Positions 1 to 15,400 of a stretch of 64,000 bases of DNA are shown here, one piece after another. Both the position numbers and the translations under genes were made by a program. Origin of the DNA: Bugula neritina (Eukaryota > Bryozoa > Gymnolaemata > Cheilostomatida > Bugulidae). The DNA lies in the NCBI GenBank assembly GCA_964035545.1, contig OZ037765.1, positions 7,514,698-7,578,697 of the forward strand. The letters run 5' to 3'. The notes below the pieces were generated by a model, which did no database searches, was not told the origin of the DNA, and worked only from the letters and a program-made list of their open reading frames with translations. The stretch's first letter is position 1, and every line of letters starts with the position of its first letter.

Positions 1-288
1 ATCTTTACAAAAGGAGCAAATGGAAATATCAAGAAACAATAGTTGATGCACCGGTATAATTTCGGATAAATTACTGAAAAATATGTCAACCAAATATATT
101 GAAATACTAAAGGAAGCTGAGTTACGCCCGAAGAATTGATATGGCCATTTTTCAAATATCTGGTAAATTATTAATAAGAAATACAATTATCAAAAGTTAT
201 TTTTAAACCCTTTTGTTTAAGGAACCAAACTTGGACAATAAAGAGTTTCAAAGAATATAACACCACATGCACATTACTCTAAACTAAC

Positions 289-476
289 CATAAGAACTTT
301 GTTTTTATTGTCCGAGTTGACAACTCCAGCTAGACAGCAGTGGCTGATTGCATTTATGATTATCGTTCTGTTTGATCTCTGCTTCTGGCTAGGCTTGACA
401 TACAGTTTAGGCCCCGTGTACTCGTCAGGAGGTGCTTCAATAGCCGACGTTCTACTTCTGCTGCTAATGTTGCCAC
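289..476 (-). other. CKK-domain exon of CAMSAP
   Basis: Acceptor TTTAG at 477-478 on the minus strand and donor ATG|GTTAGT after 289. It reads into the hallmark CKK opening: GPKLYVKPS, then HCCLAGVVN. CKK is the microtubule minus-end recognition domain. Only about its first third is visible. No continuing exon is seen in 1-288, so the rest lies outside. Confidence 0.9.
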
Positions 477-3400
477 CTAAACACACACACAGTAGGTTAT
501 ATAAACAATGTAGTTTAGCTGAAATGTTAGAGCTGCTACACGGAAAAAATAGAGTATATTGTCCCACCTGTGTACGAGCAGACTGGACTGGCCACTCTAC
601 GATGAGTGAGATTTCCCGATCCAATGGACACTGTAAATGACGCAGCTGAGTCAATGTTATCCGAACTTCTTAAAAAGTTTTCATCAGTTATCGAAGAACC
701 TAGAAAAATTCGTAAGATGAATGACAATAAGCTTTGTCTGATAGATTGTAAACCTGAGTGAGTTGTAGGGTTTAGTGATGACACATCACAGAGCTTGTAG
801 TGACTAAACTTCATTTGACAAAATCGTTAAATTTCAGGAGAATAGAAATGTCAGTGAGACAGTACAATTGACAAATCAGAGTCTAGCATACGAGGCACAA
901 TTCCTGAGAGGTGAACTAGCCAAGAAATAATTTATTTCAAAATGCATGGAAGCTAATTTGAGATTTTCTATCAAATAAGTGTATCCATTATAAAACAGAA
1001 AGAAAATATGAACAACCCCTCCCTGCCAATAATTTCTTTATTTGAGTGTTGTATCTAATTTACATGCTGTCAATCAGTACTGCAATCTTTGACTTTCATC
1101 TAATTTCACTAACAGCACACGATATCAATGCCATACTTGGGTTTCAAGCTTGTATATATATTATGATGAATAAGTACAGACAAGGAATTTAACTGCTATA
1201 AGCAAGTGTTAATCAGAACAAGAGTGAATGCTTAAAGCACAATAGCAAGAAATCGAAATGAGAGAACAAACCCACAACCCCATACCAATAGAATTGGTTA
1301 ATTCAATTACTAAGGCAGTTTTCTTTGCTAGCAATATTGTTAAATCAAAAATGCAGTATTATTAGCTGCTTAAAGAATGAGGATGAATATAACTTTCTCT
1401 TGAGCTACAAAATCTAGTGTGGATCAAATGCACCAGTTAAAAATCCCCTTCAAATATTTGAGTTTAAGTTTCAGATCTAAACATGATTAAAACTCAACAT
1501 TCAACTCACCAGCCCAGTGAATGGAAGCTGGCCGAGCGCTCTTCTTGGGTTTTTGTCGCTGCCTAAACTGGGCCCTGAACTCTGGGGGCAAATCTTCTTC
1601 AGCCTTTTTTTGCTGAAACTGCTGCAAAATAGCTTCTTTTTTCGCCTTCTCTTCCATCTTTTTTCTTTCTGCTTCCTACATCAAAAACATTTTTCCTAAA
1701 CAACACTTTTATCAATATAGTCACTTTGACTTTCAGACAAAGGCAAAATTTAGAAAGAAATGTTCTAAATAGAAGCTAACCATCTCCTTGACTCTCAATG
1801 CCTCGGCCTTGGCAGCAAGGTCAGCTGCCTTCTGCTGCTTCTTCAACTCCTGTTCTTCCCTTCTCTTCATTTGCAGCATCAGCATCTTTTCCTTGCGTTT
1901 TGTTAACTCCTCTTCGGATATCTACAAGATTTATTTTATTATTTTGAACAAACAGAATCATTGAAACGGCTAGAACAGCACAAGGTGGTACATTAGAAAG
2001 CTAATTTACTTATCAATAACAATTGAGCATCAGAAGATGAGTTGTTTAATGAATAGTAAAAATACCAAGTGAGAAGTTACACCTTTGTATAAATAAACTC
2101 ATGAAGCAGAAATTCCTGTGAAGTTTAATAGTGTGCACATAATGTTTTAAAAGCCAAGTATATAAATAAATAAATTTCATTAAAATATTTATATATGCTC
2201 CCAGCTTGTATCATTGGAGTTCTCACTTTATTCTGCTATTAGCAGCCATCTACTATATTACAATGAAAACAATCACTGATCACAACCCATTAGTTTTTAG
2301 TTGAAGTAATGTATTGGTCTTTTCTTACATGTGGAAATAGTTTGGTGAGTTTGAATTAAAACTAAACGTTGATAGCTTGTACTAATGTCGATACTGTAGG
2401 CAAAATAAGCACAGTTGTCACTCAGTACCATTTGGCTAGAAGATTTGGTATTTACTAAATTTACCTGGTATAAAAACTGCATCAGAGCAATAATATATAC
2501 ATTACAAGAAGGCAAGAGTGCATCATTTAGCAGATGAAATGATATATCAACGTATTTTTGTGGCCTTTTTATCTTCCTATAACACATAATATATTTCCAT
2601 ATTATATGAAACATTGTTAGATAAAACCAGAACACCATAAACTTTCTATTAATATAAAATGTCAAGTGGCAGACTGTAACTGGTAATAAACATTCTACCG
2701 TTTCAACTAATTTACTCAGCAACTAATACTCTGGTCTTACCTTATTTTGACCTGCCACAATGAAGCCAACCCCAGGCTGGTTGAGAAGGTCCCCGTGAGG
2801 AGTGCTCATGTCCCAAGTGGGTCTCTTAGGTTTACTGCTGCCTCGTGACGTATTGCTTTCACTCTCAGCAGACCCTTCAAATGGAATGTTTTCCCGTTGG
2901 TCTTTGAAATTTATAATTCATGGTAAACAATAATTATTGATTACCTTTATTAAAGTTTTGATATTAAATCCGTAAAATATAACTACATTTTATTCATTTA
3001 TTTATAATTTGCTACTTATACTACCTGTAACTTACCGCACACTATTCACTATTTGCTATTTACTATTTATTATATGTTATTTTGCTATTCATCATTTATT
3101 ATATACTATTCACTATATATAATATCTATTATATACTATTCACTAAACCTCCATATACCTATGCTATTTACATATTTAAAGAACATTAGATCATTACCGC
3201 TGCCATATGAATGAAGAGAAACCTTGTCATCATTATCTCCACTCTGCTGACGGTGGAGCGCAGATGCAGTCATGTGACTTGAAGAGTTTGGTCTGCTCAG
3301 CTGACCAGCTCCTTGTGAGTGGTTTGAGCCGATTTCCGCAAACGCATTCTCTATTTCAGAAGAACCAGACGAAACTTTACGAGCTCCCCCATATGTTGCA

Positions 3401-6400
3401 CCTGGGCCAGGTAGCGCAGGGTCTGGGTATGGAAATGGTGTGGTAGGGGGGTGTGGCGAGGCCAGCCTCTGATCAGCAGTAGAATGAGAAAGCGGATCCC
3501 TTGTAGACTGAGACATGGGAGAGAAGGGAGTTCCATCAGCATTAGGATATTGTGAAGAGTGCTGCTTCAGTGAGTCGGAGTGCTGCCTGAGTGAGTCAGC
3601 CTGAATGGCATCCATGGCCGCATTGAGCGATACACCATCCTCCATTGGTTTCAGCTCGTTATCAGCAGTGCCATAAGGAGTGTTCAGTTTATAGAAGCCT
3701 TGCCCAGCTGGTTTGGCTGATTCAGATGGCGCTTCATATTCATATGGTGCTCTAACTAGCCTGGTGGTATCAGCTGTAGGAGAAGCCTGGGGGTCCACGT
3801 GCACCGTACCGTGTCTGGACACAGCTTGGGGAGGTGTTGAAACGGCCCCATACCTGGAGGTAGCATACTGCCTCATTGGTGTATCAGACATGCAGTTTAT
3901 GTCTGCATATTTATATGAATCCAGACTGGCAACTAAGGAGCCATCTCTAGTGGGAGGACTGGAGTAATTAACATAAGGTTCTGGTCTCACACCGTAGCCA
4001 ATAGCGGGAGGCGTGGAGCGGTCTCTCTCTACTCTTTCTATCATAGAGTGAGGTCTTTGTTTTCGAGAGTTCGCCATGTGCGATGCTTCTCTCTCAGGAG
4101 TGTCTATTGAGGAGAGATCCACCCGCAACTGCTGATGTTTATTCTGCAGAAAGTTGAGCTGAGCGTACTTATCGGCATCAGAAGAGGCAGCTGCAAGTCC
4201 CAGGCTATCTATTTGAGAATCTTTGACAGAACTGTTCTTGACATCTGGTCTGTGTGCATAATATTCTCTCATTGGTGTATCTGCTTCAATGGGATATCCA
4301 CCTTGAGGTAAGCTTACTTCCCTCATAGGGGTATCAAGAGAGGTGTCTATATCTAAATTGGGAGGGGTATTAGTGTGAGGCTGACCATACTGAGAGTGTA
4401 TTCTCATTGGTGTATCCTCCACGAGCTCCTGAGGAAGATGGCGGCCAGGCAACTGTTGTATGTGAAGAGTTTCATCTTTCATATCCGACTGGTTGGCACA
4501 TTCCTTCGCTGATGGTCTCCTTGGCCTATGAGGGGCCTAACAACACAAGGTACATGGCACTTGAACAACTATACAAGGCAAGGATAAAACACCAGCTAGT
4601 TTTAGATTCAGTGTTAAAACAAGTGTTGACATAAAATAAACAAATTTTATAAAGAAATTTCAACTCAAATCATAAAAAATTCATTTGATTTATTACAATT
4701 CTGCTGTGTCTTCGTGTAAATATAGTCTACAATATCAATATTAAAGTTATTAGGTGATTATAAGTTCTACTTCAGCTACAAGTTTCACCAGTTGAGCTAG
4801 TTTATATCCAAATCACCTAAGGTCCATATTACTAGCAGTAGCCAAAAACACCTAAAGGTGCAAACTATAGCCAAGTAGTCTGTGAATATTCACAGCACCC
4901 GGGAATTCTCAACAGCCAAATTTCTTGCAGTCTTAATAAGTTTTTCCATTTTACCATAAAGGCAACTCTTTTTCAAGAAAAACTTTATTTGTTTGACAAC
5001 AAAAGCTCAGAAATTTCTGCAACACTGCACTACACTTGTATAAACTGAGAAGCTCTACATACTCTAGCTGGAGACATAGTATCAGGCGGAGGTTGGAAGG
5101 CTTGGTGGACATCTCTGGTGGCCAACTCAGGTCCCCCTGTGTCACCTCTGGGTGAGTAGTCAGTGTCATCGTATCCTGGGAACAGCGGTGCCTTGTCAGC
5201 ACTCCATTTCTTCCTCCCAGCTGATTGGTCGAGGGAAGTGTCAGGCATTGGCGTTGAAGACGAACTTTGTGGTGTGTTTGTAGGCGTCTGCAACAATGCA
5301 ACAATGGATAAAATTATAATTAAATGTTCAAATATCAAATTAATATACTTTGAAACATCAAAAATAAAACATTACAAAAGACAAAGGCAGTAGAATAAAC
5401 ATGCCTTTCTTCTACTGAGTTGTGAGCTGCTGAGGAAGCCATTTGAGCTGGTCCTCTTCATAGGCCCAGGTTTGGGAGAGTTGTCATCACTTGGTTTATG
5501 GGTGTGATCTTTCTTCACTTTTGTTTTCACTTTTTCAGAAGACGATTTCACTGTATCGTGGAGAATAAAAGGCTCCGTGGTGCTTTGTGACAGAGACTGG
5601 ATATTGGGCTGACTGAATGGGTCTGACACAATCTGCAGGCTCTTACTCATAGAATCATCGTGTGTCTGCCACTTGGAATTCGAAAAACCTGATTGATTAA
5701 GATCAGAGAGGTGAAGAGTCTTGTCTCTTGCTGGGTCATTCTCAGTCAACTGTAAGGCTGGAGTAGCCAGAGGTGTAGAGCTGATAGTCTCGGCGTTCTT
5801 AGACCTGGGAGTGGACCTGCTCTGTGGTCTACCTGCGCTTAACATAGTCTGTAGCTCTTCTATTCGCATCTGCTCTTCGGATAGTTTCTTCATTTCACCT
5901 GAATTTACAAACTCTACATTCACAAAGAGAATATTTAAAGGTGCATAAAGCCGGTAGGTAAAATACCAAACCAAAAACAACAATTAGTCTAAACATGCTA
6001 CAATAAGTCTATACTATAGAATATTTTAATTATATTTTAAAATATTGCAATTAAACTATAATAGATTATAATTTATATTTATATTGTAAAAGATTATACT
6101 ATACTATAAAATATTATATATTAATATTTTTATATAAATTCATGTTGATGAAAATAAAACATGGTCACAATAAATCCTGCTGAACACCTGCCACAAGTAA
6201 TGAGTTAGTCACAACTTTGTCAAGCATGCACATATTTACTAATTATTCAACAAGAGGCCAAAACTCAACACTCCATCACCTTTCAGCTCCGATAAGCTAG
6301 CATTCAGTTTCTCCAGTCCATATTGCTCTACATCAACCGGCGCCTCATGCTGCTTGCTGTCTCCACTCGGTGCTCTTTCCCTGCTGCCGATCCCATTCAT

Positions 6401-9400
6401 GGTTGGTAAAGGCACTCTGGGAGACTCAACTTCGCTCGCTGACTCACTCAACTATGAATATAAATAGCAAATCTAGACCATATGTGATGTAACTATTCCA
6501 CAATAACATGTAAATCTTACTTTACAAACAAAAATGATGCAGATTTATAAATCAACAATCTATAACGGATTTAAAATGAGACCCTATGATGAAAAAAAAA
6601 ATCAGTTTTCAGTAAAACTGGTTGCTTAAATTTAAACTTTAAAATATATAAATTTATTGAGAATGCTGGGAAGGGTGTTTGGCAATGATGTAAATTTCAA
6701 TAAGATAATTTAGTATAATTTACTTATACTATATTAATTTGATTTGTTTAGTATAATTTAGTATACTTGGAAAGTGACGCAGTACAATTAGCTTACCTCT
6801 GTAATATTATCCAAGGCAGCAGGTGTCACATTAATAGAAGTTGCTGACGTAGTGGCAGCAACCCTTTTAGACTTACTCTCCTGATCATGCTGCCACTTGT
6901 CCTGAAGATCCTTTATAGTCTTAGATATGCTGTCTTTTGAGAAACCACCGGCAGCTTCCGCTCTGTTGGAAATTATTTAAATTCAACTGAAATACTACAA
7001 CAACTCAGTAACTCTGCTAGATAAGTAATGTATAGAACCATTAGTCAGCTAAGTAAATACAAACATTAAACTAAGATAAACTTCGCTGATGATAGTTCAA
7101 GCAGAAGCAGAAGTCGTACCAAGTGAGAACATGTGGTTCCTAATCCCTGCTAGACTCTATGATATCATATGAAATACATATTTGTATTCGAGTAATTTTA
7201 CAAAGTGAAGAAGCCACTGGATGCCCTTACGAGAATGTATACCATATATTCTACTCAATTACATTGACAATAGCATATATTACAGGCAATAACCTACACA
7301 GAATATACTACAGTTAATAAGCTACACAGAATATCCTGCAGATAATAACCTACACAGAATATCCTGCAGATAATAAAGAGAATATAACTAAACAATACCT
7401 TCCATCTCCCTGCATTCTCTCACTCTTATTTTTAGCGACAGCCTGGAGAAACGCCTGCTGACTGGCAGCATTCAACTCTTTAGTTCTCTCCAGCTCTTCA
7501 AGAGATTTCTTCTTAGCCATGGCCTGCGATACAAATACTCACTGAGCATGCTCGGCAACTGGCAGGTTGGACAAGCTAATCTATTTTTAGTAAGTGTCTT
7601 TCTTTATAAAATATTCTGTTTAGCCTTTTCCCACACTAAGCTAGTGGCTCACCAAACAACAACTTCAGTAAAGCTTGGTGAAGAAGAGCAAATGTTATGA
7701 ATGAGAAATTGAAGAGTTGACAGATTTCTATTTCAAAATATCTAAACCAATAAAATATGTATTTAAAATGATAGATCGCATAAAAAGCAATATAAACTCG
7801 AGTTTATAAAAATTTCCATTCATCAATTCACATCATGGAAATACTAGCAAGAGCTGGAAAGCTGCCCACCTTCCTCCTCTCCTCAAGGAGCAGACGCACG
7901 TCAGCACTCGCCTCTGATGCCTCAGACACTGTGTCAGAGTCAGCCTCTGAATCACTGCGGAGTCTGTTACTCTCAGACCACGTCGTCTGGTTGATAGAGA
8001 AGGTGGTGCGCTTCGTTGGCTTCACTATAAATATCATAGCAGAAGAGTATAGCAACACGCACTGAGACTTGATATCAAGTTTGTAGTAAAATTTCTAAAA
8101 CATTTATTTTAGTTTAATGGTCGTGAGACAATCCTTTTTTTTCTGTATTCAACATTGAAAAGCTGCAGAACTTCAGTGAAGTTACTCTAAATTTGAATCA
8201 AATAAAAAAGTGCAAAGAAATATTGCAAATAAATGTAAGAGAATCAGCCTCTAGTTACAGGAATAAATAAACTCTCATAAATCAAAGAAATTGAAAATAT
8301 AAAATATCTCCTGTATTTAGCAACAAATAAAAGAATGTGACGAAAATAAAACACCGAGATGTACACCCTCACAACTAATGAAGTTGACTACAGAACTCAC
8401 CGTCCGCAGAAGTATTTCTTTGATCTTCGAATCGCTGTTTGAGCCGTGGAGGGGGTGTGGAACCAGAAATCTCTGCAATCGAATGAGCAGTAGATCCCTT
8501 CAATACACCAAAGTCAGCGAAACAAGTAACATTGTCAGCTTGGGAGAGGTTAGCAGTAGCTTCGGACTTGTCGGCATTAGCACCAGATAATTCAATGAGT
8601 TGTATGGGAGAGTGAGGGGGGACATCTTGCCCAGCCTCACCATCAGCTAGACTACTAAGCGAGACCTCAGTACACGTATCGGACACACTGTTCTGTATCA
8701 CTGGTATGCCAGCAGCATAAGCTCCGTCAGCAGTCAATGCAGTACTGATGACGTAACTCTGGCCAACAGCGCCGGCATTTCTGTGGTCGGTATTCCCAGC
8801 ACGAGGGGACAACTCTGAGTCTGTTCGGGGCGTAACCTTGGTAAACTCTGTGGTTGTGACCTCTTCGGGTGAGGGTGGCTTCTCACCCTCCCCGTAATTA
8901 GCATCTGCAGTCGAAGATTTCGGAGAGAGTTGGAAGCCATGTTTTTGAGCAAACTGTTTGAGCGGACTCTCCAGGTCACGACTTCTGTCGAGTAGCCTCT
9001 GGTAGGAGGAGCTCATCTGACTCCCGCCACTCCTCCCTCTTTCCGGAGTCTGAGAATTCAGTCTTTCAGTTTGCCTGCGCTGCACACTTTTACCTGCATT
9101 CACTGAGCTAATGTCAGACTTGGCACGGTGAGGGGGCGTGTCCCCATCACTGTCATCACTGGCGTCGTGGAAACTCACATTAGATAACAGACTTGTGCTT
9201 CCATTCGAAGTGGTAGACATTCTGTTAGCATTCTGAGCTTTAGATCTGCAGATAAATTCAGCAACACTTTGTACAAGCAGAAGAGATGAATAAACACAAC
9301 AATAACAGCTTCAGTACAACAGATTCCAGTGCATACATTTTCATACAGCATTAGATATATATAAAGATAGTGTTGTAGTTGAAACAGCATTTGGTTAGAC

Positions 9401-12400
9401 TTTACTGAGAGTCAGCAAATTTATCTTTCTGGAGCTGACAGCACAGGCAGCATACAGCAGAGAAGTACACAAACAACTATATTCATGATAAACAATCTTA
9501 TTGGCAGACAGATGCTATATATGTAAATATTGGTCAATAGCAATCTATGTTTTACAGGAAAAGCTCTATAGAAGTAGTTCCAATAAAAATTTCAACAAAA
9601 ATTCTAGCAACATGATTTTAATTTCAATAACATATCATTTTACAACATGAATATATATTTACAATGTTAATTCTACCTGAGTCATTGAAGTTACAATTAC
9701 ATAAATAACTTTCTGATGCATAAATATGTTTCTTCAAATATTTAAGCTTTTTAAATAAAAGCCGTTAACTTGTCTTACAGCTTAGTAGCAACAATAGCCA
9801 AAACCAAGCAGTGGATTTGGGAAACTGCTAAATGGAGAGGTATCGTTAATTTTGTGTAAACTACCATCACCTGATGTACAGCAACAGCAAATGATATTCA
9901 CAGCACATCCTAACATAGAAGTCACACCACAGCTACTGCATGTCACAGAACCAACATCAACCAAACTCACCTGTCAATGTAGTAGGATTTGTTCTCCCAT
10001 GCTACTAGAGATTGCTTTGGGTCAGGAATATTGAGAATTCCCATAGACTGAGATTTTCTAACTGAAAATATCATAACACATAAATGGCAAAGCAATATGG
10101 ATAGAATGTGAGGAAGATGATCTATCAACATAACATTAATATGTAGAGTATTGGTAGAGCTATAATACACATCACACAGTGGGTGGCCATCATATCACAC
10201 CCACACATCTACTACACACTATATGAAGCATACATACATTATACGAAGCACACATACACACTATACGAAGCATACATACACTATACAAAGCATATATACA
10301 CACTATATGAAACACACACATACTATATAAAGCATACATGCCTAATATGCACAACAAATCAGCAGGTATAAAACTCACCAACTATTGGAGACAAGGTATC
10401 ATGCATATCAATACCATCGGTTTGAGACGGGCGCTTATGAAGGAGTCTATTAGCTGAAGTATTCAGGCTACAATAATACAGCATATTATTTTGTTTACTC
10501 AGCATGTGCTACTGGGAAATTATACATTAATAATCAATACAAAGTCAATTTTACAAAATTAGTGTATCAGTAATAAGCAAATAGCAGACAGACACTAGGT
10601 TCTGCTATTCTTGATTGTACTGCTAGTGTTTAGTTATATGACTAGGATCCTACAGTATTACTAGCTGTAGTCCTACTACTAGGTCTTAGTTAGAACAGAA
10701 TGTAACTGTTAACTAGTTGCCAATATAATGTATAATAAACTAGTCAATAAAATCAATGGCAGCAATGGCACTACTAAGTTAGTACCTTCCCAACAATTCA
10801 TAGGCAGCTATGAGTCACCCCCTGGCATCACGCTGCCTATAATCTAATATATGCTGCCACACAGTAAACACATTGTAACAGGCACCCAGTGAAGGCAGCT
10901 GGGAAGCCGTTGCAGACTCTTTAAGTACTTAAAACTTAACAAGATCCTTCTGAATTCAGATAAATTACTGAACCGTAAGAAACTCGCATAACTTAGAGCA
11001 GCTAGTGTGTTGCCAAGCAGTGTCAAATTTAGCCCATATTTACATAATGTATGTAACAAAATTTACCATTGAATAATCAATGCTAATATGACATCCAAAC
11101 GTAAATGAATCTAGTTGAAGACACCGAATGCTAAACATGTCCAGTAGTAGGTACTGCTTGTGCAACAAAAAATCCACAATAGAAAGTAATATCACATGTA
11201 ATAGGTTAGATATATTGAATATTGGTGATTTGATACCTTTAGTCATTTTTCAGGTATAAAAAAAAACAGAATATGTCTTGAAGTAGATACGAATCACAAC
11301 TCATGTAACAGTAAGGTGAAGTTGAATAGAACAGTGTATTTTAATACAAATAGTATTTACAGAGAGCATTATCATTTAATATACAGTGATTCCTCTATTT
11401 CTCACGAAATTCTAGTGGTCAGGAGAAGGACATGGACCCCCATTCTGTGGCTTATGTTTGTGTGTATAAGGACAAAATGGCCAAATTTAACGGAGTTAAA
11501 TTTGGCCATTTTGTCGGAGTTAAATTTGGTATTCTACTAAGTCACAAACTGAAGTTGCGCTTAGTGAGATCCGGAGAGAGCACTGTACCATTTTAACCGC
11601 CCACACTGCGTTTGACACAAAAATATTACAAAACACGTTTACTCATGTTTGGTTGAACATGTCAGGTGTAGATTCCTGGACACAAGAAGGTGGAACTAAC
11701 CTTGAACTGGAGCCGTAGTGATCCCCATTGTTGGATAATCGAGAAAGAGAAGGAGAAGACAATTCAGGATAAAAACTCTTTTTTGTAGCTTCGCTGATGA
11801 GTTCGTGAGAAATGTTAGTAGAATTGTGAGCGGCAATTGACTTCACTGGCGGGTGTTTAGTTGCAGGCGTCTTAACTAAACATTAAACAATTCCTTTACA
11901 GCATAGAACTGGAGTACACCATGTTATGTAGTAGTATGTAAGTAAAATCAATGAAGGAATGTAGCATTACACTAAACTGTGAAGAACTCATTGCACACTG
12001 TGATGATGAGAATTGATAACGAACTGCACTACACACATAGTTCAGTCCGAAATTCCAAATCGTATAAATATTGATCAGTGCACAAGTTAATATGATGGAC
12101 TAGTTATATGTTACAGTGTGGAGATATTCTACCAGCCCTTATAAGGTTATCTACCCGAGTTTATATTAAGAGGAAACATAGTAACTATAGTAAACTTTCT
12201 ACTACATATACCTGTCTATTATTCCACAATACAATCAATTTTAGTGTAAAACAGCAGCCTGATTGCGTTAAAATAAAGCCCACACACTTTTTATACCAAC
12301 TACGACTATACACATATAAATCTACATGTACATAATATATACAGAGCACATACATATACAAATATACATGTAAGTACAACCACACACGCACATATATGCA

Positions 12401-15400
12401 TTTTTAGAACTCCTATGTTATGAATTGAATTATAACTGTATCACATCGGTTGTATATAATTCTAGTTACATTTACCTCATTTCATTAATCTAGATCATTT
12501 TATATAAATAACTACATGATCTCTATTACTCCAAATGATAAGCATGAATTCTATCTACTGATTAATATTGCAAGTATCCCAAACTGCCCCAGTATCAATC
12601 TCATTCACCAACAGCCAGCAGCTACAGCAATACAATATATAACGAATATTACAGGTACCTTGTGAGGAATGAATGTTGGTCTGAAGATCACACGGAGATA
12701 CAATGTCCAAGGGATGTACAACAAAGTAATAAAACAGTTGAGTTATGAAAGTCAAAAGACTTGGCTTGATGGTATCAGAACTGAAGAGAATATCTTCATA
12801 AGTAAAGTGAAAGATTCCCGTAGGCAGATAACCATCACAAAACTCCTTCACCAATGAAATGTTGTGCAGCGAATCGCCAATCCCAACAACCTCAGCTATG
12901 TGTATATCTATAGAACAACAATGTACGCTGTAAGAGTGTAACAATGCAGAGCACACTACTAGGTGGAAGTGTATGGCAATGTGAATCAGTGTGTATAGTA
13001 TTATACATTCACTCTCATCAATCAACAGGCAGTGTGTATTGCAGGGGATAGGCTAGGTACACTAATGACCTTTGTGTTTGAGTATATAGGCGTGCAGTGA
13101 TACATTGGCTGGGGTTGAATAGTGTGAACCTATAAAACTAACACAAAAACACACTGTTGCATAATTAAGCACTAACCTAATCTAAATTAGGCTTAATTAA
13201 TCGTGCCAATAAACTAAGGAATGCATTGAAAACAATCTGAGCTTTATAATAGCTTGCTCCATTCATGCAAATGAATAAATAAGAGAGGACAACTTTATAT
13301 AAACATGCCAATAATTAAGTCAACAGCAGCAGCTGCAGTTCAGTTGTATTTATATATGCTGCCTCAGACAGCGGTTTCATTCACGTGATGAACTTTTTAA
13401 AAACTGTCGGAGGTTATGGTTATACCGGCTATCCTAGTCGCCTCACCAGTTTCATTTGGAGTTGAGATAGCCAGCATTTAACACATGGTGATGAATTAAT
13501 TGATGAAGAGGGCGTTTAACAACTAAAATCAAGTTTGTTAAACTCACATACTACAAATGCCCAAGCAAGAGAGTAATATTATTACTGCTACTACTGCACT
13601 TAATGTCTAATTATGAGGAAAACATCAAAAATTACTTTCAGAACAAAACTTTCAGTGCCTATGATTTATAAAAAATAAGCAAGAATATCAACCAAACCAG
13701 CGCCTGTTATACTCATATTTCTTGAACTTGTTGAGTTGAAATAATATTAATATTGTTTTTATTATATTACAAGTTCAGAGAAAAGTCAGATCTTGTCAAT
13801 AGGCGATTCTCAGGCCAAAGTGCTTACTGTATTATGGCTACAGACCATGCACACTCAACACTACACTCGACACACACATAGCATGGACTCATAAATCCTG
13901 CTCAATTTAATAGCAAATAACAGCTGAACTATCCAAAACTTTAGCCTCTGTCAATTGAATACGAAAAGGTTAAATACCTACAAGAGCAGGTCAACATTAT
14001 TAAGTAAATCGAGAAGTCTTTGGCTCTAAGATTCGTATCCTTAAAAATGCATGACTCTAAGAGCACTACACAACATGAATCAAAACACTAGTCCAGGACA
14101 ATGTTGAAGAAGCAGTAGATTCAAAAACTAAATGAAAGTCAAATGAAATAAAATTCACAGAAATTTCAAGCTCTACATTAAGAACTACATAATTTTTAAA
14201 AGTAATGCATTGGATATTTACAACCAACAGCTGGTGAAATAAAGGTGAAACCCACTTGCAGGTTTATACAGAGTAATAGAGATTAGCATAAGTTTCAGTC
14301 AAATTTCAAAGTTACAAACCTGAATAGTTGAGTTGGTTGGGGCAGTAGAAGGAGATGAGAGAGCAGAGGCTACAGCCATCAGAGATGTCTTTCAGTATGT
14401 CCTCCATTAGCTGCACGGATGTGGAAGAATTGCCGACTTCTTTGACATGCCGCCTGTTCACTTTTACCTACACAAGTATTTTAGTGTGAGGTGTAAGGCA
14501 TGGTCGGGAGTTGTCTCGCCAAAACTGCTTTGATATAAATTCTAAGCTTTACTAACCTTTGCAGACAGATTGTTGTTATCCAACCGCTGCTTCAGAGAGA
14601 ACTGGTGCTGCCTCGCACAGGCAATGGATACCTTATTCATCCAAACCAGTAAGCCATCCTCTACATCTATGGGTAGGTCCTCAGACGCATTGAAAGGGCC
14701 TACAGCTCTACAGTAAGAATATGAAGCACATGACTAAAAATAATCAGCATAATTGTTGTACCAATATTTCAGTGTTGCTGTCAATGTGTCAAATTAAGAA
14801 ATAGTCACATGACCATATCTGAAATATTAACCCAGTAGCTTAGGATAGCAATACTCTGTTAACACAGAACAAGGTACACACAGTACATACAAAGTACACA
14901 CAGTACATACAAGGTACACACAGTACATACAAAGTACACACAGTACATACAAAGTACACACAGTACATACAAGGTACACACAGTACATACAAGGTACACA
15001 CAAGGTACATACAAGGTACATACAGTACATACAAGGTACACACAGTACATACAAGGTACACACAGTACATACAAGGTACACACAGTACATACAAGGTACA
15101 CACAGTACATACAAAGTATACTGACTGACTGATGAAGTATAAGTTCCTAACTTACTTGACTGCCTGAACTACTCTCTCAGTTGTAGCCACTGTGTTGATA
15201 TACGCAGCCATGATGGCCTCTATAAGTGACAAGTGAGCAGACAGATGAAATGGGTTCGTCTGCACCAACTCCCTTTCAGTAATTACCTGCCCATGATCAT
15301 CTTCAACATACACTCCTAGTCTAGATAATGATTGTATCACAGCCCAGTGGCCACCTGTAATAACACAGGGTGAACTTTATAGTTTGTAGGGTAATTTCGA

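Noticed and set aside
299-640. 113-codon plus-strand open frame
   Set aside because: It is the shadow of the CKK-domain exon on the other strand, which has splice sites and a recognisable protein.
14827-15114. Three overlapping Cys/Tyr/Val-rich open frames
   Set aside because: Translation of the 20-bp minisatellite in all three frames; the repeat causes the open frames.
14872-15115. CRISPR-like array
   Set aside because: Units are contiguous with no spacers, and this is a eukaryotic intron.
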